Below, in pieces: positions 49,093 through 59,113 of a stretch of 64,000 nt of DNA. The position numbers were made by a program, and so were the translations under genes. This stretch comes from Enterobacter quasihormaechei (lineage in GTDB: Bacteria > Pseudomonadota > Gammaproteobacteria > Enterobacterales > Enterobacteriaceae): positions 434,001-498,000 of the forward strand of contig NZ_SJON01000001.1 in assembly GCF_004331385.1 (NCBI RefSeq), written 5' to 3'. Under the pieces are notes generated by a model. It saw nothing but the letters and a program-made list of their open reading frames with translations, had not been told where the DNA came from and did no database searches. Positions within the stretch are counted from its first letter, which is position 1. Every line of letters starts with the position of its first letter.

Positions 49093-49353
49093 TTATTTGT
49101 AGATAACCGCAGTACCGCTCAGTTTGTTATTACCGTTAGCGGAGGTAATGGTGTATCCACTTGCGCCGGCAGCCGCTGCTTTCTCAGCCAGTTTTGCTTC
49201 CAGACCGTCCAGCGTAGTTGCGCCTTCTGCACTCACCACACCGATTTTATTCAGATTCTGTGCCTGAGTAGAAGAAACAGGCTCTACAGCGAAAGCGCCG
49301 AAAGAGAGAGCGGACAGGGCAACAGCAGCAACAGCATATTTGATCGTTTTCAT
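49093..49353 (-). CDS. ybiJ: Small periplasmic DUF1471 (YhcN/BhsA-like) protein YbiJ
   Basis: An 86-residue secreted protein. A Sec signal peptide (about 1-22, ending GAFA) is followed by a single DUF1471 domain with the conserved LEAKLAEKAAAAGASGY and the C-terminus GTAVIYK. The family responds to stress and affects biofilm formation; this member has no established function. The ATG at 49353 gives exactly the E. coli length. mcbA, a paralogue, lies about 1 kb away. Confidence 0.92.
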   Translation of the reverse strand: MKTIKYAVAAVALSALSFGAFAVEPVSSTQAQNLNKIGVVSAEGATTLDGLEAKLAEKAAAAGASGYTITSANGNNKLSGTAVIYK

Positions 49354-49638
49354 GGCTAATTTCTCGCAGGTTATTCTGTTAAGGGGACGATGTTCCGTCG
49401 ATGTGATAAGTATCACGCTTTTTTGCGAGAGATAAAATCGAAGAGAATTGACGTGGTTGCTCAAAAAATTTGAATGACAAATAACTTATTGATTATTAAT
49501 AAATTCAGACGCACGATTTACACTTCTTGCTGAAGCGCTTTACAGAACGGATGGCAAGGGCACGTTTTGCTACGCGCTTCGCTAAAAGTCGTGAGCGTAA
49601 AGGAAGCGGCAAGTGGGGTTAGCTTCGGTAAAGGAAAG

Positions 49639-49905
49639 TCAACGTAACTGGCTGTCTTTCGATCCTCTGCGATTATATCCTGAATGTGAAGCGTTTTTTG
49701 AATCTTTCTCCTGCTGGCAGGCGATGCAAAGCCGTACACCGGGAATGGCTTTACGCCGTGCCTCGGGAATGGGTTCCCCGCACTCTTCGCATTCCGTCAA
49801 ACTTTCGCCGCGCGGAATTTCGCCACGAGCACGCGCGACCGCATCTTCAATGGTACTGTTCATCTGTTCGTTAACGGCGTCGTCATTCGCCCAACCGGAA
49901 GCCAT
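49639..49905 (-). CDS. ybiI: DksA/TraR-type zinc-finger protein YbiI
   Basis: An 88-residue protein with one C4 zinc finger, CEECGEPIPEARRKAIPGVRLCIAC in outline (CxxC at CEEC, CxxC at CIAC). This places it with TraR/DksA-like proteins that can bind the RNA polymerase secondary channel; no activity is known for this one. The ATG at 49905, preceded by AGGGGA, matches the E. coli start (MASGWAND). E. coli K-12 has ybiX and fiu before mcbA; here the gap to mcbA is only about 117 bp. Confidence 0.9.
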   Translation of the reverse strand: MASGWANDDAVNEQMNSTIEDAVARARGEIPRGESLTECEECGEPIPEARRKAIPGVRLCIACQQEKDSKNASHSGYNRRGSKDSQLR

Positions 49906-49982
49906 ACTGTTCCCCTGAGTGGTTAAAGCCATATTATCAATATGGGGTTAAAAAACGCACAGTCAAGGCGCAGAGAAAGAGA

Positions 49983-50007
49983 ACTGCATCCGCAGGACGG
50001 ATGCAGT
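49983..50007 (-). terminator. Terminator of mcbA
   Basis: Perfect arms ACTGCATCCG / CGGATGCAGT with a 5-nt loop, followed on the minus strand by the pyrimidine-rich TCTCTTTCTCT. It lies 15 bp after the mcbA stop. Confidence 0.75.
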
Positions 50008-50022
50008 CCGGAAGGAGGTGGG

Positions 50023-50286
50023 TTATTTATAGATAGTCGCGGTACCGTACATATGGTTATCGCCACCGGCGGCGTTTACCACGAAGCCTTTAGCCCCTTC
50101 CTGACGGGCTTTTTCGGCCAGCTTGTCCTGAAGGTCATCAAGGTTGCTTGCCCGGCTGACGGAGACAGTCCCGGCAGCGCGTAGCTGACCGGTGTCGGTG
50201 CTGTCGGTCAGAGGCTGAACGGACCAGGCGGAGAACGATGCGCCTGCCAGCGCACCCGCAATAATAAAGGTCAGATACGTTTTCAT
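50023..50286 (-). CDS. mcbA: Colanic-acid/biofilm-related DUF1471 protein McbA
   Basis: An 87-residue periplasmic protein: signal peptide (about 1-22, ending AWS before VQPL) plus one DUF1471 domain with LQDKLAEKARQEGAKGF and C-terminal MYGTATIYK. In E. coli McbA is induced by MqsR/McbR-linked conditions and increases colanic acid and mucoidy. Two in-frame ATGs stand together; the second (50286) matches the E. coli start. Confidence 0.9.
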   Translation of the reverse strand: MKTYLTFIIAGALAGASFSAWSVQPLTDSTDTGQLRAAGTVSVSRASNLDDLQDKLAEKARQEGAKGFVVNAAGGDNHMYGTATIYK

Positions 50287-50527
50287 CATCACATCCTCAG
50301 GGAAACAACAGGTGATTCCTTTTTAGTTTAGAAGCCTGACGAGGGTGATTTAACGCAAAAATTTGATGATGATCTGCGTGTTTTTTGAACGATAAATACT
50401 GACAATTTGCTGACAGATCATAGACATACAGGTGGCTGATTTTTGTCGTTTTTTTGAGCGGCTCAGAGAGATATTTACCCCCGCGCCGTCACAGGGTATC
50501 TTACGCGGCTGTTTAAAGGAGAATGCC

Positions 50528-51439
50528 ATGACTTCCCAAAAGCCGGGATTGCACCCGCGTAACCGCCACCGTAGCCGCTACGACATGAAAGCCCTGTGCC
50601 AGAGCTGCCCTGAGTTGCAGGATTTTATCGTTCAGACCCCAGCCGGTGAACCGTCGGTCAACTTCGCCGATCCGCTGGCGGTTAAAACGCTGAACAAAGC
50701 GCTGCTGGCCCATTTTTATGGCGTTACGCACTGGGACATCCCTGAAGGCTTTCTCTGCCCGCCGGTGCCGGGGCGTGCGGATTACGTCCACCACCTTGCC
50801 GATCTGCTGGCGGAGGACCACGATGGCGTAGTGCCGAAACAGGCTACCGTTCTTGATATCGGTACCGGCGCGAACCTGATTTATCCCCTCATAGGCGCGC
50901 ATGAGTACCAGTGGCGATTTACCGGCAGCGAGATCGGTAACGAAGCGTTCGCCAGCGCGCAGGCCATTATTAACGCTAACCCGGGGTTAAGCCGAGCCGT
51001 TCGCCTGCGTCGTCAGAAGGATGCGGCCGCTATTTTCAACGGCATTATTCACAAGAACGAAAATTATGATGCCACCCTGTGCAACCCGCCGTTCCACGAC
51101 TCCGCCGCCTCTGCACGGGCGGGAAGCGAACGCAAGCGGCGTAACCTGGGTCAGGCTGAAGATGGCGCGCTGAACTTTGGCGGCCAGCAGCAGGAGCTGT
51201 GGTGCGAGGGCGGGGAAGTGGCCTTTATTCTGCGCATGATTGCCGAGAGTAAAGGCTTCGGTCGCCAGGTGAAATGGTTTACCACGCTGGTCTCCCGTGG
51301 CGATAACCTGCCGCCGCTGTACCGTGCGCTCACCGACGTCGGTGCGGTGAAGGTCGTCAAAAAAGAGATGGCGCAGGGCCAGAAGCAGAGCCGCTTTATC
51401 GCCTGGACCTTTATGGACGATAACAAACGCCGCAAATAG
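50528..51439 (+). CDS. rlmF: 23S rRNA m6A1618 methyltransferase RlmF
   Basis: A 303-residue SAM-dependent enzyme methylating N6 of A1618 in 23S rRNA. The SAM motif [16 protein letters not shown] is near residue 108 and the amino-methylase catalytic motif NPPF lies in [10 protein letters not shown]. The basic N-terminus ([11 protein letters not shown]) is typical. The ATG at 50528 with AAGGAG six bases upstream gives a length close to E. coli. A REP unit separates it from convergent ybiO. Confidence 0.93.
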   Translation: MTSQKPGLHPRNRHRSRYDMKALCQSCPELQDFIVQTPAGEPSVNFADPLAVKTLNKALLAHFYGVTHWDIPEGFLCPPVPGRADYVHHLADLLAEDHDGVVPKQATVLDIGTGANLIYPLIGAHEYQWRFTGSEIGNEAFASAQAIINANPGLSRAVRLRRQKDAAAIFNGIIHKNENYDATLCNPPFHDSAASARAGSERKRRNLGQAEDGALNFGGQQQELWCEGGEVAFILRMIAESKGFGRQVKWFTTLVSRGDNLPPLYRALTDVGAVKVVKKEMAQGQKQSRFIAWTFMDDNKRRK

Positions 51440-51452
51440 CACCCCATCGTAG

Positions 51453-51480
51453 GCCGGGTAAGGCGAAGCCGCCACCCGGC
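51453..51480. repeat. REP element (rlmF-ybiO)
   Basis: Arms GCCGGGT and ACCCGGC around AAGGCGAAGCCGCC, identical in type to 7631-7658. Located between two convergent genes. Confidence 0.8.
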
Positions 51481-51484
51481 TCGG

Positions 51485-53695
51485 TTACAGCGTCGGCTCC
51501 TGCGGAGGGAGCGGCGAAGCGGGCGGCGGCAATACCTGATACGTCTGCACCGGCGCTCTCACGTTCGCCAGATCGAAGTGTTTTTTCACCATGCTGTCGA
51601 GGGCAAAGCGCACCGTCCACTGTTTTAGCGGCTGGGTGGTAAACGACACGCGCAGGGTAAAGGCGGTGTTCGTCAGCCCGACGATGCCCGCGAACGACGG
51701 CTCGCCAATCACCAGTCCGCGAATATCTTCCATCTCCATCAGCTCGCTCACCGCAGCGCGCAGCGCCTGCTTCGCCTTATCGGCATCTTCGTGACGATCG
51801 ACGTCGTAATTTGCCACCACCGAACCAATGCCGCGCACAAAGTTGGCAAAAGTGGTGATCGATGACCACGGAATAATGTGGTACGCCCCGGTATCCTGAC
51901 GCACGCCTACCGAACGAATGGACATCCGCTCAACCGTGCCGGTGAGCGATCCGATGGTCACCAGATCACCGGTGTTCATCCCGTTCTCAAACTGGATGAA
52001 AACGCCGGTGATAATATCTTTAACCAGCGTCTGTGAACCGAAGGAGATCGCCAGCCCCAGCGCACCGGCACCTGCCAGCAGCGGGGCGATATTGACCCCG
52101 ATTTCCGACAGCACAATCATGATGGTAATGGTACTGATGATCACCGCCAGCGCGTTGCGGCACAGGGTCAGCAGCGTGCGGGCGCGGGCGCTCGGCAGCG
52201 GCCTGCCGTGAACATCCGACACCAGCCGGTTCTCGATAAGGCTTGCCAGCAGCGTCCAGCCCACGGCGGAGAAGAACAGGATCAGCGCGATACGAATAAG
52301 AATATCGACGGTTTTTTCCCCCGCGCCGTTATGCAGCCAGTTCCAGAAGTCAAACAGGCCCCACGCGTTCAGCAGCAGCATGATGGCCACGCAGACGGTC
52401 AGAATGCGCGCGACCTTCAGCGACACCGACGTCCAGCCATTTACCCGTTTTTGCAGCTCCGGGTAATTCCGCTGAACCTGCGGCGACAGGGTGATGGTTT
52501 TCGACAGCCAGCGGGAAAGCAGGCCAGAAACAAACGCCGCTATGCCGATAATCGCCAGGCTTTTGAACGTCGCCCCCATCATAAATTTCAGGCTGTTGCC
52601 CGGGTCGAACAGGGAGAAGAAGCACAGCACGATAAAATAGGCGCTGGCCAGCCAGTGCCATACCAGCGCAAAGGCCCGAATAAACAGGCTGAAAAAGGAG
52701 AGGGAGCGATCGGCCAGGTTCAGCAGGCTGTCGGTGATGGCCTTTTTATTGTGGAAGATGAGGTACAGCGCCCAGACGGTAATGAAGAGCATGATCAGCA
52801 CGTTCGCCAGCGCGCCGAACTGCACGTTCACCTGGTTGGAGATAATCGGCACGGCGACCAGCAGGCCGTAGCCGATCAACCCGCTCAGCACGCTCAGCCG
52901 CACCGCCCAGTATTTGGCGCTCCGATCCTGAATGGCGAAGGGGCGAAGGTCCGGCACGTTCGGGCAGAATATTAGCCGCAGCAGCGCCTTAAAGAACTCG
53001 ATCAGGGCAAAGGCGTTCAGGAACAGCCCCTGCTGGAAGGCGATGGTTTTATTCCCGGTATTAAGCCGGTCGGCCAGCAGCTGACCGACAAACAGCGTCA
53101 GCGCCAGCAGCAGCAAATCGATGATAAAGGCCCCGGTAATCATGGCCGGGAGATGCAGCCAGCTGCTTTTATGCTGATTCTTTTTACGCCCCCACTGGCC
53201 CATCTTCCGGTAGAGCGGCCAGACGCACAGACGCAGCAGCCAGTAAAAGATAAATACCGCACCCGCCAGAATAGAAAACTGCGTGGCGGCTGCGGAGAAA
53301 GTGTGGGGGTTAAAAGGCTTATGCGAGGTGCCAATCAGGTTGCGATAGAGCTGGGCAAAACGCGACGACAGGGCTTCCCCGTAGCGGCGGCTGATGTCGG
53401 TGACGTTTTCCAGCACCGTCTTTTCTTCTTCGGCTTCCGGCGGCGCTATGGTCGGAACCGGATCCTGAGGCGGCGTGGCGGCCACCTTCCTCAACTGATC
53501 GATCAGCTCCTGCCGGGACGTGTCGTTCTCAAGCACGTCGGCAAGCGCGCTGTAGGCGGCTTTTTTCTTTTCAGCGTCCGGTTCTGGGGCCGCATTTTGC
53601 TGAGTGGCGGTGGCTCCGGTGTTGACGCCGGGAATGGTTACAGCGAGCGATGGCGCGCTAAACAGGCTAAACAGGAGTAACAGGATCCACGGCAC
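51485..53695 (-). CDS. ybiO: MscS-family mechanosensitive channel YbiO (MscM)
   Basis: A 736-residue inner-membrane channel. A signal peptide and a Gln/Ala/Pro-rich periplasmic segment come first, then about ten hydrophobic helices. The MscS pore helix GAGALGLAISFGSQTLVKDI lies near residue 540, followed by the beta and alpha/beta vestibule domains. It contributes the M-type conductance in osmotic downshock. I chose the GTG at 53695 because GGAGG is five bases upstream and PWILLLLFSLFS aligns with the E. coli N-terminus; the in-frame upstream ATG has no such support. Confidence 0.92.
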   Translation of the reverse strand: MPWILLLLFSLFSAPSLAVTIPGVNTGATATQQNAAPEPDAEKKKAAYSALADVLENDTSRQELIDQLRKVAATPPQDPVPTIAPPEAEEEKTVLENVTDISRRYGEALSSRFAQLYRNLIGTSHKPFNPHTFSAAATQFSILAGAVFIFYWLLRLCVWPLYRKMGQWGRKKNQHKSSWLHLPAMITGAFIIDLLLLALTLFVGQLLADRLNTGNKTIAFQQGLFLNAFALIEFFKALLRLIFCPNVPDLRPFAIQDRSAKYWAVRLSVLSGLIGYGLLVAVPIISNQVNVQFGALANVLIMLFITVWALYLIFHNKKAITDSLLNLADRSLSFFSLFIRAFALVWHWLASAYFIVLCFFSLFDPGNSLKFMMGATFKSLAIIGIAAFVSGLLSRWLSKTITLSPQVQRNYPELQKRVNGWTSVSLKVARILTVCVAIMLLLNAWGLFDFWNWLHNGAGEKTVDILIRIALILFFSAVGWTLLASLIENRLVSDVHGRPLPSARARTLLTLCRNALAVIISTITIMIVLSEIGVNIAPLLAGAGALGLAISFGSQTLVKDIITGVFIQFENGMNTGDLVTIGSLTGTVERMSIRSVGVRQDTGAYHIIPWSSITTFANFVRGIGSVVANYDVDRHEDADKAKQALRAAVSELMEMEDIRGLVIGEPSFAGIVGLTNTAFTLRVSFTTQPLKQWTVRFALDSMVKKHFDLANVRAPVQTYQVLPPPASPLPPQEPTL

Positions 53696-53778
53696 GGCGT
53701 CCTCCGGCAAAAATATCGTGCAAAATGATAAGTATAGAGGGCGAGACGCGGAGGGGAGTTTTTGGGAACAATCCGGCG

Positions 53779-53802
53779 TAAAAAAGCCGGGCATGCCCGG
53801 CT
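53779..53802 (-). terminator. Terminator of glnHPQ
   Basis: Perfect palindrome GCCGGGCATGCCCGGC followed on the minus strand by TTTTTTA, 14 bp beyond the glnQ stop. Confidence 0.87.
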
Positions 53803-53815
53803 CAGTGTGTGGCTA

Positions 53816-54538
53816 TCAGGAGACGTGTTGCAGGAATTCCTGGAGACGCTGGCTCGGTGGGTTCGCAATCAGCGCCTGCGGATTGCCGTCTTCCGCGATA
53901 CGGCCCTTATCAATGAAGATCAGACGAGACGCCACTTTTTCGGCAAAGCCGATTTCGTGGGTCACGATCACCATCGTCATGCCTTCTTCCGCCAGATCCT
54001 GCATCACTTTCAGCACCTCGTGACGCAGCTCCGGGTCGAGCGCGGACGTGGGCTCATCAAACAGCATCATCTTTGGCTTCACCGCCAGCGCACGGGCAAT
54101 GGCCACGCGCTGCTGCTGGCCGCCGGACAGCTCTGACGGGTAGTGGTGGGCACGCTCTGCCAGACCCACTTTCGCCAGCAGATCTTTGGCCTGCGCTTCC
54201 GCCGCCGCTTTGCTGGCCCCGCGCACGCGCAGGGGGCCAAACATGACGTTTTCCAGCGCCGTCAGGTGCGGGAACAGGTAAAACTGCTGGAATACCATGC
54301 CCGCTTCCTGGCGGATCAGGCGCTCGTCCACTTTCGGATCGTTAACCTTCAGGCCATCGACGATCAGATCGCCGCTGGTGATCTCCTCGAGCTTGTTAAT
54401 GCAGCGCAGCAGGGTGGATTTACCGGAACCGGACGGCCCGATGATCACCACCACTTCGCCCTGCCTGATGTTCAAATCGATATTGTGCAGCACCTGGGTT
54501 GGGCCGAAGTGCTTGGAAACGTTTTTAAATTCAATCAC
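53816..54538 (-). CDS. glnQ: Glutamine ABC transporter ATPase GlnQ
   Basis: A 240-residue ATPase of the polar-amino-acid family energising glutamine uptake. Walker [10 protein letters not shown] (near 32), signature [16 protein letters not shown], Walker [14 protein letters not shown] and the H-loop MVIVTHE are all intact. Same length as E. coli. The start overlaps the glnP stop by 4 bp. Last gene of glnHPQ. Confidence 0.97.
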   Translation of the reverse strand: MIEFKNVSKHFGPTQVLHNIDLNIRQGEVVVIIGPSGSGKSTLLRCINKLEEITSGDLIVDGLKVNDPKVDERLIRQEAGMVFQQFYLFPHLTALENVMFGPLRVRGASKAAAEAQAKDLLAKVGLAERAHHYPSELSGGQQQRVAIARALAVKPKMMLFDEPTSALDPELRHEVLKVMQDLAEEGMTMVIVTHEIGFAEKVASRLIFIDKGRIAEDGNPQALIANPPSQRLQEFLQHVS

Positions 54539-55194
54539 AGGATTTTCATCCTTCTTTCAAGACGACGCAGAACAAAGCTCAGGACAAGCGTGATAACCAG
54601 GTAGACAACGGCGACCGCACTCCAGATTTCCAGGGCGCGGAAGTTACCCGCGATGATCTCCTGGCCCTGACGGGTCAGCTCGGCCACGCCGATAACAATA
54701 AATAGCGAGGTGTCTTTAATGCTGATGATCCACTGGTTACCCAGCGGCGGCAGCATGCGGCGCAGCGCCAGCGGCAGTATCACGTGACGGATGGTTTCGC
54801 GACGGGAAAGGCCTAACGCCAGACCGGCTTCGCTGAAGCCTTTATGAATCGACAGCACCGCGCCGCGGGTGATTTCCGCAATGTAAGCGCCGGAGTTGAT
54901 CATGATGGTGACAACGGCTGCGCTGAACGGGTCAATGCGCAGGTCGGTGAAGGCCATCGGCAGGGCGAAGTAGATAAACATGACCTGCACCACAATGGGG
55001 GTGCCGCGGATCACTTCGATGAAAACCAGTGCGATGTGGTTTGCAATCCAGCCGCCGTAGGTACGAGCGAAACCGGCCACCAGACCGATAATCAACCCGC
55101 CAACCAGACCGAGGACCGAAATCCACAGGGTCATTTTAGCGCCTTCAAGCAAGAGAGGAATGGCAGGCCAGATGGCGCTCCAGTCAAACTGCAT
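54535..55194 (-). CDS. glnP: Glutamine ABC transporter permease GlnP
   Basis: A 219-residue permease with about five helices. The EAA coupling motif [20 protein letters not shown] lies near residue 135. The ATG at 55194 (MQFDWSAIW) with AGGAA upstream gives the E. coli length. The glnH-glnP gap holds a REP unit that may shift expression in favour of glnH. Confidence 0.96.
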   Translation of the reverse strand: MQFDWSAIWPAIPLLLEGAKMTLWISVLGLVGGLIIGLVAGFARTYGGWIANHIALVFIEVIRGTPIVVQVMFIYFALPMAFTDLRIDPFSAAVVTIMINSGAYIAEITRGAVLSIHKGFSEAGLALGLSRRETIRHVILPLALRRMLPPLGNQWIISIKDTSLFIVIGVAELTRQGQEIIAGNFRALEIWSAVAVVYLVITLVLSFVLRRLERRMKIL

Positions 55195-55235
55195 GATGTA
55201 TTCCTGTATACCGTGGTGAAAAACGAAAAACGTAG

Positions 55236-55262
55236 GCCCGGCGCGCGTGAGCGCCACCGGGC
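55236..55262. repeat. REP element in the glnH-glnP gap
   Basis: Arms GCCCGG(C)/(A)CCGGGC around GCGCGCGTGAGCGCC. Its place inside the operon just after the binding-protein gene fits the common role of stabilising upstream mRNA. Confidence 0.72.
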
Positions 55263-55287
55263 GTTACAAACCTGAGTTCAGGTGAAG

Positions 55288-56103
<816 letters not shown>

Positions 56104-56173
56104 TTACAAGCTATTGTTTTGCAAAGGGGATGATGTCATGCATTGCACAAAAAGCGTGGCAATCCTGTCATGT

Positions 56174-56203
56174 TGCACCAGAATGGAGCACCGTTTTGGT
56201 GCG
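56174..56203 (-). promoter_or_regulatory. Two overlapping NtrC enhancer sites upstream of glnH
   Basis: TGCACC-N5-GGAGCA (56174-56190) and AGCACC-N5-GGTGCG (56187-56203) are both close to TGCACC-N5-GGTGCA. Centres near 56182 and 56195 are about -108 and -121 from the inferred start, the positions known in E. coli. They would activate glnHPQ under nitrogen limitation. Confidence 0.87.
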
Positions 56204-56347
56204 CTTCGTTAAGGTCTTCTGACAGGGGGATATTTAGCGCAGAATCTGACGAAAAAACAATCTTCCGTTAACGGTTGTGTGAGGTGATTATTACATTTCA
56301 TTCACTTTTGCGGCCATTGCGGGCAAAAGTGCGCACCATAAATGTGC

Positions 56348-56364
56348 AAAACCCCCGCCGGGGG
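56348..56364 (-). terminator. Terminator of dps
   Basis: On the minus strand the hairpin CCCCC-GGC-GGGGG is followed by TTTT, 29 bp past the dps stop. Confidence 0.75.
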
Positions 56365-56392
56365 CGAGGGTTATTCAGACAATCCGCAGGGA

Positions 56393-56932
<540 letters not shown>

Positions 56933-56943
56933 TTACGGGATTA

Positions 56944-56949
56944 AGTATA
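56944..56949 (-). promoter_or_regulatory. dps promoter -10 element
   Basis: The minus strand carries GGTGCTATACTTAAT, with -10 TATACT preceded by C. That is the same segment as in E. coli dps, used by sigma-70 with OxyR and by sigma-S. The rest of the 298-bp gap is AT-rich and may include an IHF site I cannot place reliably. Confidence 0.65.
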
Positions 56950-57158
56950 GCACCGGATTTTTTCCCTGCGGTTTGGCTCTGCCTATTGGTTTAATAGCGA
57001 AAGGTAGGTTGAACTTTTAACTTACTGACTTTTATATATTTTATATAAATTGATGCAGATCAATCTTAATTCCTTCCCAGACAAGGCGGGCAGCTGAAAT
57101 ATTTTGGCAATATAAGAGAGTTTGTAAGAAATTATTTGAAGCGCGGACGAGACCTCTA

Positions 57159-57186
57159 TTCTGCATGGCCGGTAAGCCATGCAGAA
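57159..57186. terminator. Hairpin after rhtA
   Basis: Perfect 11-bp arms TTCTGCATGGC / GCCATGCAGAA with a 6-nt loop, 9 bp past the rhtA stop. No strong T run, so its action as a terminator is likely but not certain. Confidence 0.65.
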
Positions 57187-57194
57187 TTTAAGGG

Positions 57195-58082
57195 CTAGTT
57201 GAGGTCAATTTTTTCAACTTTTGGTTCCGGGCGCATGGTCAGCGTGGAGCCCATTGACGCCGCGATAATGGAACAGAGCGCCAGCGTCTGCACCAGCGTC
57301 AGGGTTTCGCCGAGGAAAATCATGCCGGAGATAGCGGCCAGCGCGGGCTCCATGCTCATGAGCGTACCAAAAATACGCGTAGGCAGCCGCGTCAGGGCGA
57401 TCATCTCCAGAGAGTAGGGAAGCGCCGTGGAGAGAATAGCGACCGCCAGCCCAACCGGCAGGATGGACCATTGCCAGATCGAATCCGTGGCCTGCGCCAT
57501 GCCGATCGGAACAAAGATGATGGCGGCAATCAGCGAGCCCAGGGCGACCGTCGCAGGGCCGTGCTCTTCCCCCGCACGCTGGCCAGTGAGAATATACACC
57601 GCCCAGCAAGCCCCCGCGCCCAGCGCCAGAGCAGCCCCCGTCAGATCGATCTGTGAAACGCTTTGACCGAGCGGCAGCAGGAACCAGAGCCCCAGCACGG
57701 CCAGTATGACCCAGATAAAGTCCACCGGACGACGAGAAGAGAAGAGGGCAACCGCCAGCGGGCCTGTAAATTCAAGCGCAACCGCGATCCCCAGCGGGAT
57801 AGTCTGAATAGAGAGGTAGAACATGTAGTTCATCCCTCCCAGCGCCAGCCCATAGAGGAGCAGGGGAAGGCGCTGCTCCTTTTTAAAACGTAGCCGCCAG
57901 GGCTTAAAGATAACCACGAGGATCAGGGTGCCTAACGCGATACGCAGCGCCGTAACGCCCGGCGCACCAACCAGCGGAAAGAGCGATTTTGCCAGCGACG
58001 CGCCGCTTTGAATGGACATCATCGCGATAAGTATGACGACCACCGGCATCCAGACCGACGATTTACGGGGTAAACCAGGCAT
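57195..58082 (-). CDS. rhtA: Threonine/homoserine exporter RhtA
   Basis: A 295-residue EamA/DMT-superfamily transporter with about ten helices in two repeats. It exports threonine, homoserine and related amino acids. Conserved segments: SGASLAKSLFPLVGAPGVTALR and ALEFTGPLAVALFSSRRP. The ATG at 58082 (MPGLPRKS) gives the exact E. coli length; an ATG five codons earlier is closer to no better ribosome site. Confidence 0.94.
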   Translation of the reverse strand: MPGLPRKSSVWMPVVVILIAMMSIQSGASLAKSLFPLVGAPGVTALRIALGTLILVVIFKPWRLRFKKEQRLPLLLYGLALGGMNYMFYLSIQTIPLGIAVALEFTGPLAVALFSSRRPVDFIWVILAVLGLWFLLPLGQSVSQIDLTGAALALGAGACWAVYILTGQRAGEEHGPATVALGSLIAAIIFVPIGMAQATDSIWQWSILPVGLAVAILSTALPYSLEMIALTRLPTRIFGTLMSMEPALAAISGMIFLGETLTLVQTLALCSIIAASMGSTLTMRPEPKVEKIDLN

Positions 58083-58436
58083 CCTTTCTCCTGTCAATTT
58101 TTGTCAAAAGAGGTAAAAGTCGCAGTGTAATGGAAATAAGCTGCGACGGTTGAGCTACTGTTGAAAAAAATCCAGGGAAAATCCGTAAAATGAGGAAAGG
58201 TTGATGCTTTTATCGCCTGAAAGATTAGGAATAATCTGGATGAACTTTCTGGCGATGACGCGCACTATTAGCGTTTGAAGGTGAAAATCTGGAGTTATTT
58301 GAACAAGATAGCTGGTGCTGGAAATGTTCTGTTACAGGAAAGGTCGCATTAGACATCGTGAATGACAAAGAGTTTCACAGATTTTTTTGATATATTTAAA
58401 ACTTACGGACTTACTTGAAGCACATTTGAGGTGGTT
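58083..58436. other. 354-bp divergent gap rhtA-ompX
   Basis: No gene is seen. The stretch is AT-rich near ompX, where the promoter must lie (AT-rich TTTGATATATTTAAAAC around 58386-58402). The ompX leader ends GAGGTGGTT before the ATG, the segment paired by the CyaR small RNA in E. coli. Confidence 0.6.
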
Positions 58437-58955
58437 ATGAAAAAAATTGCATGTCTTTCAGCACTGGCAGCTGTTCTGGCTGTTTCCGCAGGTACCGCTG
58501 TAGCGGCAACTTCTACTGTAACTGGTGGTTACGCTCAGAGCGATATGCAGGGCGTGATGAACAAAACCAACGGTTTCAACCTGAAGTACCGTTATGAGCA
58601 AGACAACAACCCGCTGGGTGTGATCGGTTCTTTCACTTACACCGAGAAAGATCGTACTGAAAATGGCTCTTACAATAAAGGTCAGTACTACGGCATCACC
58701 GCGGGTCCTGCTTACCGCCTGAATGACTGGGCAAGCATCTACGGTGTTGTAGGTGTTGGCTACGGTAAATTCCAGCAGACCGAAAACCAGGGTCTGAACC
58801 GTACTGCTAGCAACAGCGACTACGGTTTCTCCTATGGCGCAGGTATGCAGTTCAACCCAATCGAAAACGTTGCTCTGGACTTCTCCTATGAGCAGAGCCG
58901 TATCCGCAACGTTGACGTTGGCACCTGGATTGCGGGCGTAGGTTACCGCTTCTAA
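58437..58955 (+). CDS. ompX: Outer-membrane protein OmpX
   Basis: A 172-residue outer-membrane protein with a 23-residue signal peptide (MKKIACLSALAAVLAVSAGT, ending AVA) and an eight-strand barrel ending in the BAM signal Phe (GVGYRF). Conserved loops include TVTGGYAQSD and YEQSRIRNVDVGTW. Linked to adhesion and serum resistance in related species. The ATG at 58437 with GAGG upstream matches E. coli. Base composition is rich in highly-used codons, as expected for an abundant protein. Confidence 0.97.
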   Translation: MKKIACLSALAAVLAVSAGTAVAATSTVTGGYAQSDMQGVMNKTNGFNLKYRYEQDNNPLGVIGSFTYTEKDRTENGSYNKGQYYGITAGPAYRLNDWASIYGVVGVGYGKFQQTENQGLNRTASNSDYGFSYGAGMQFNPIENVALDFSYEQSRIRNVDVGTWIAGVGYRF

Positions 58956-58977
58956 TCACTTCGGTGAGCCAGTAAAA

Positions 58978-59004
58978 AATCCGCCCTTTGAGGCGGATTT
59001 TTTT
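58978..59004 (+). terminator. First terminator after ompX
   Basis: Stem AAATCCGCC / GGCGGATTT with a short loop, then seven T. Ends the ompX transcript. Confidence 0.9.
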
Positions 59005-59019
59005 ATGGAAGATAGAGCA

Positions 59020-59046
59020 AAACGGCAACCAGAGGTTGCCGTTTTT
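59020..59046 (+). terminator. Second tandem hairpin after ompX
   Basis: Perfect arms AACGGCAACC / GGTTGCCGTT with loop AGA, followed by TTTAG. Either a backup terminator or the 3' end of a short RNA from the ompX 3' region. Confidence 0.75.
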
Positions 59047-59113
59047 AGTGTTTGTGCCTCTTCCGGTGGGAGAGGCCAGCGTGAAGGCATCAGATCGCAC
59101 GAGACGGCAGAGA

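Noticed and set aside
49613-49918. A 101-codon plus-strand frame over ybiI
   Set aside because: Antisense of ybiI, whose C4 zinc finger and E. coli match are clear on the minus strand.
52208-52975. A 255-codon plus-strand frame inside ybiO
   Set aside because: Shadow of ybiO; low-complexity His/Gln/Arg-rich translation, no ribosome site.
7631-55262. Repeated palindromic units as a CRISPR array
   Set aside because: Units are dispersed singly or in inverted pairs between genes, with no regular spacers and no cas genes; they are REP/BIME elements.
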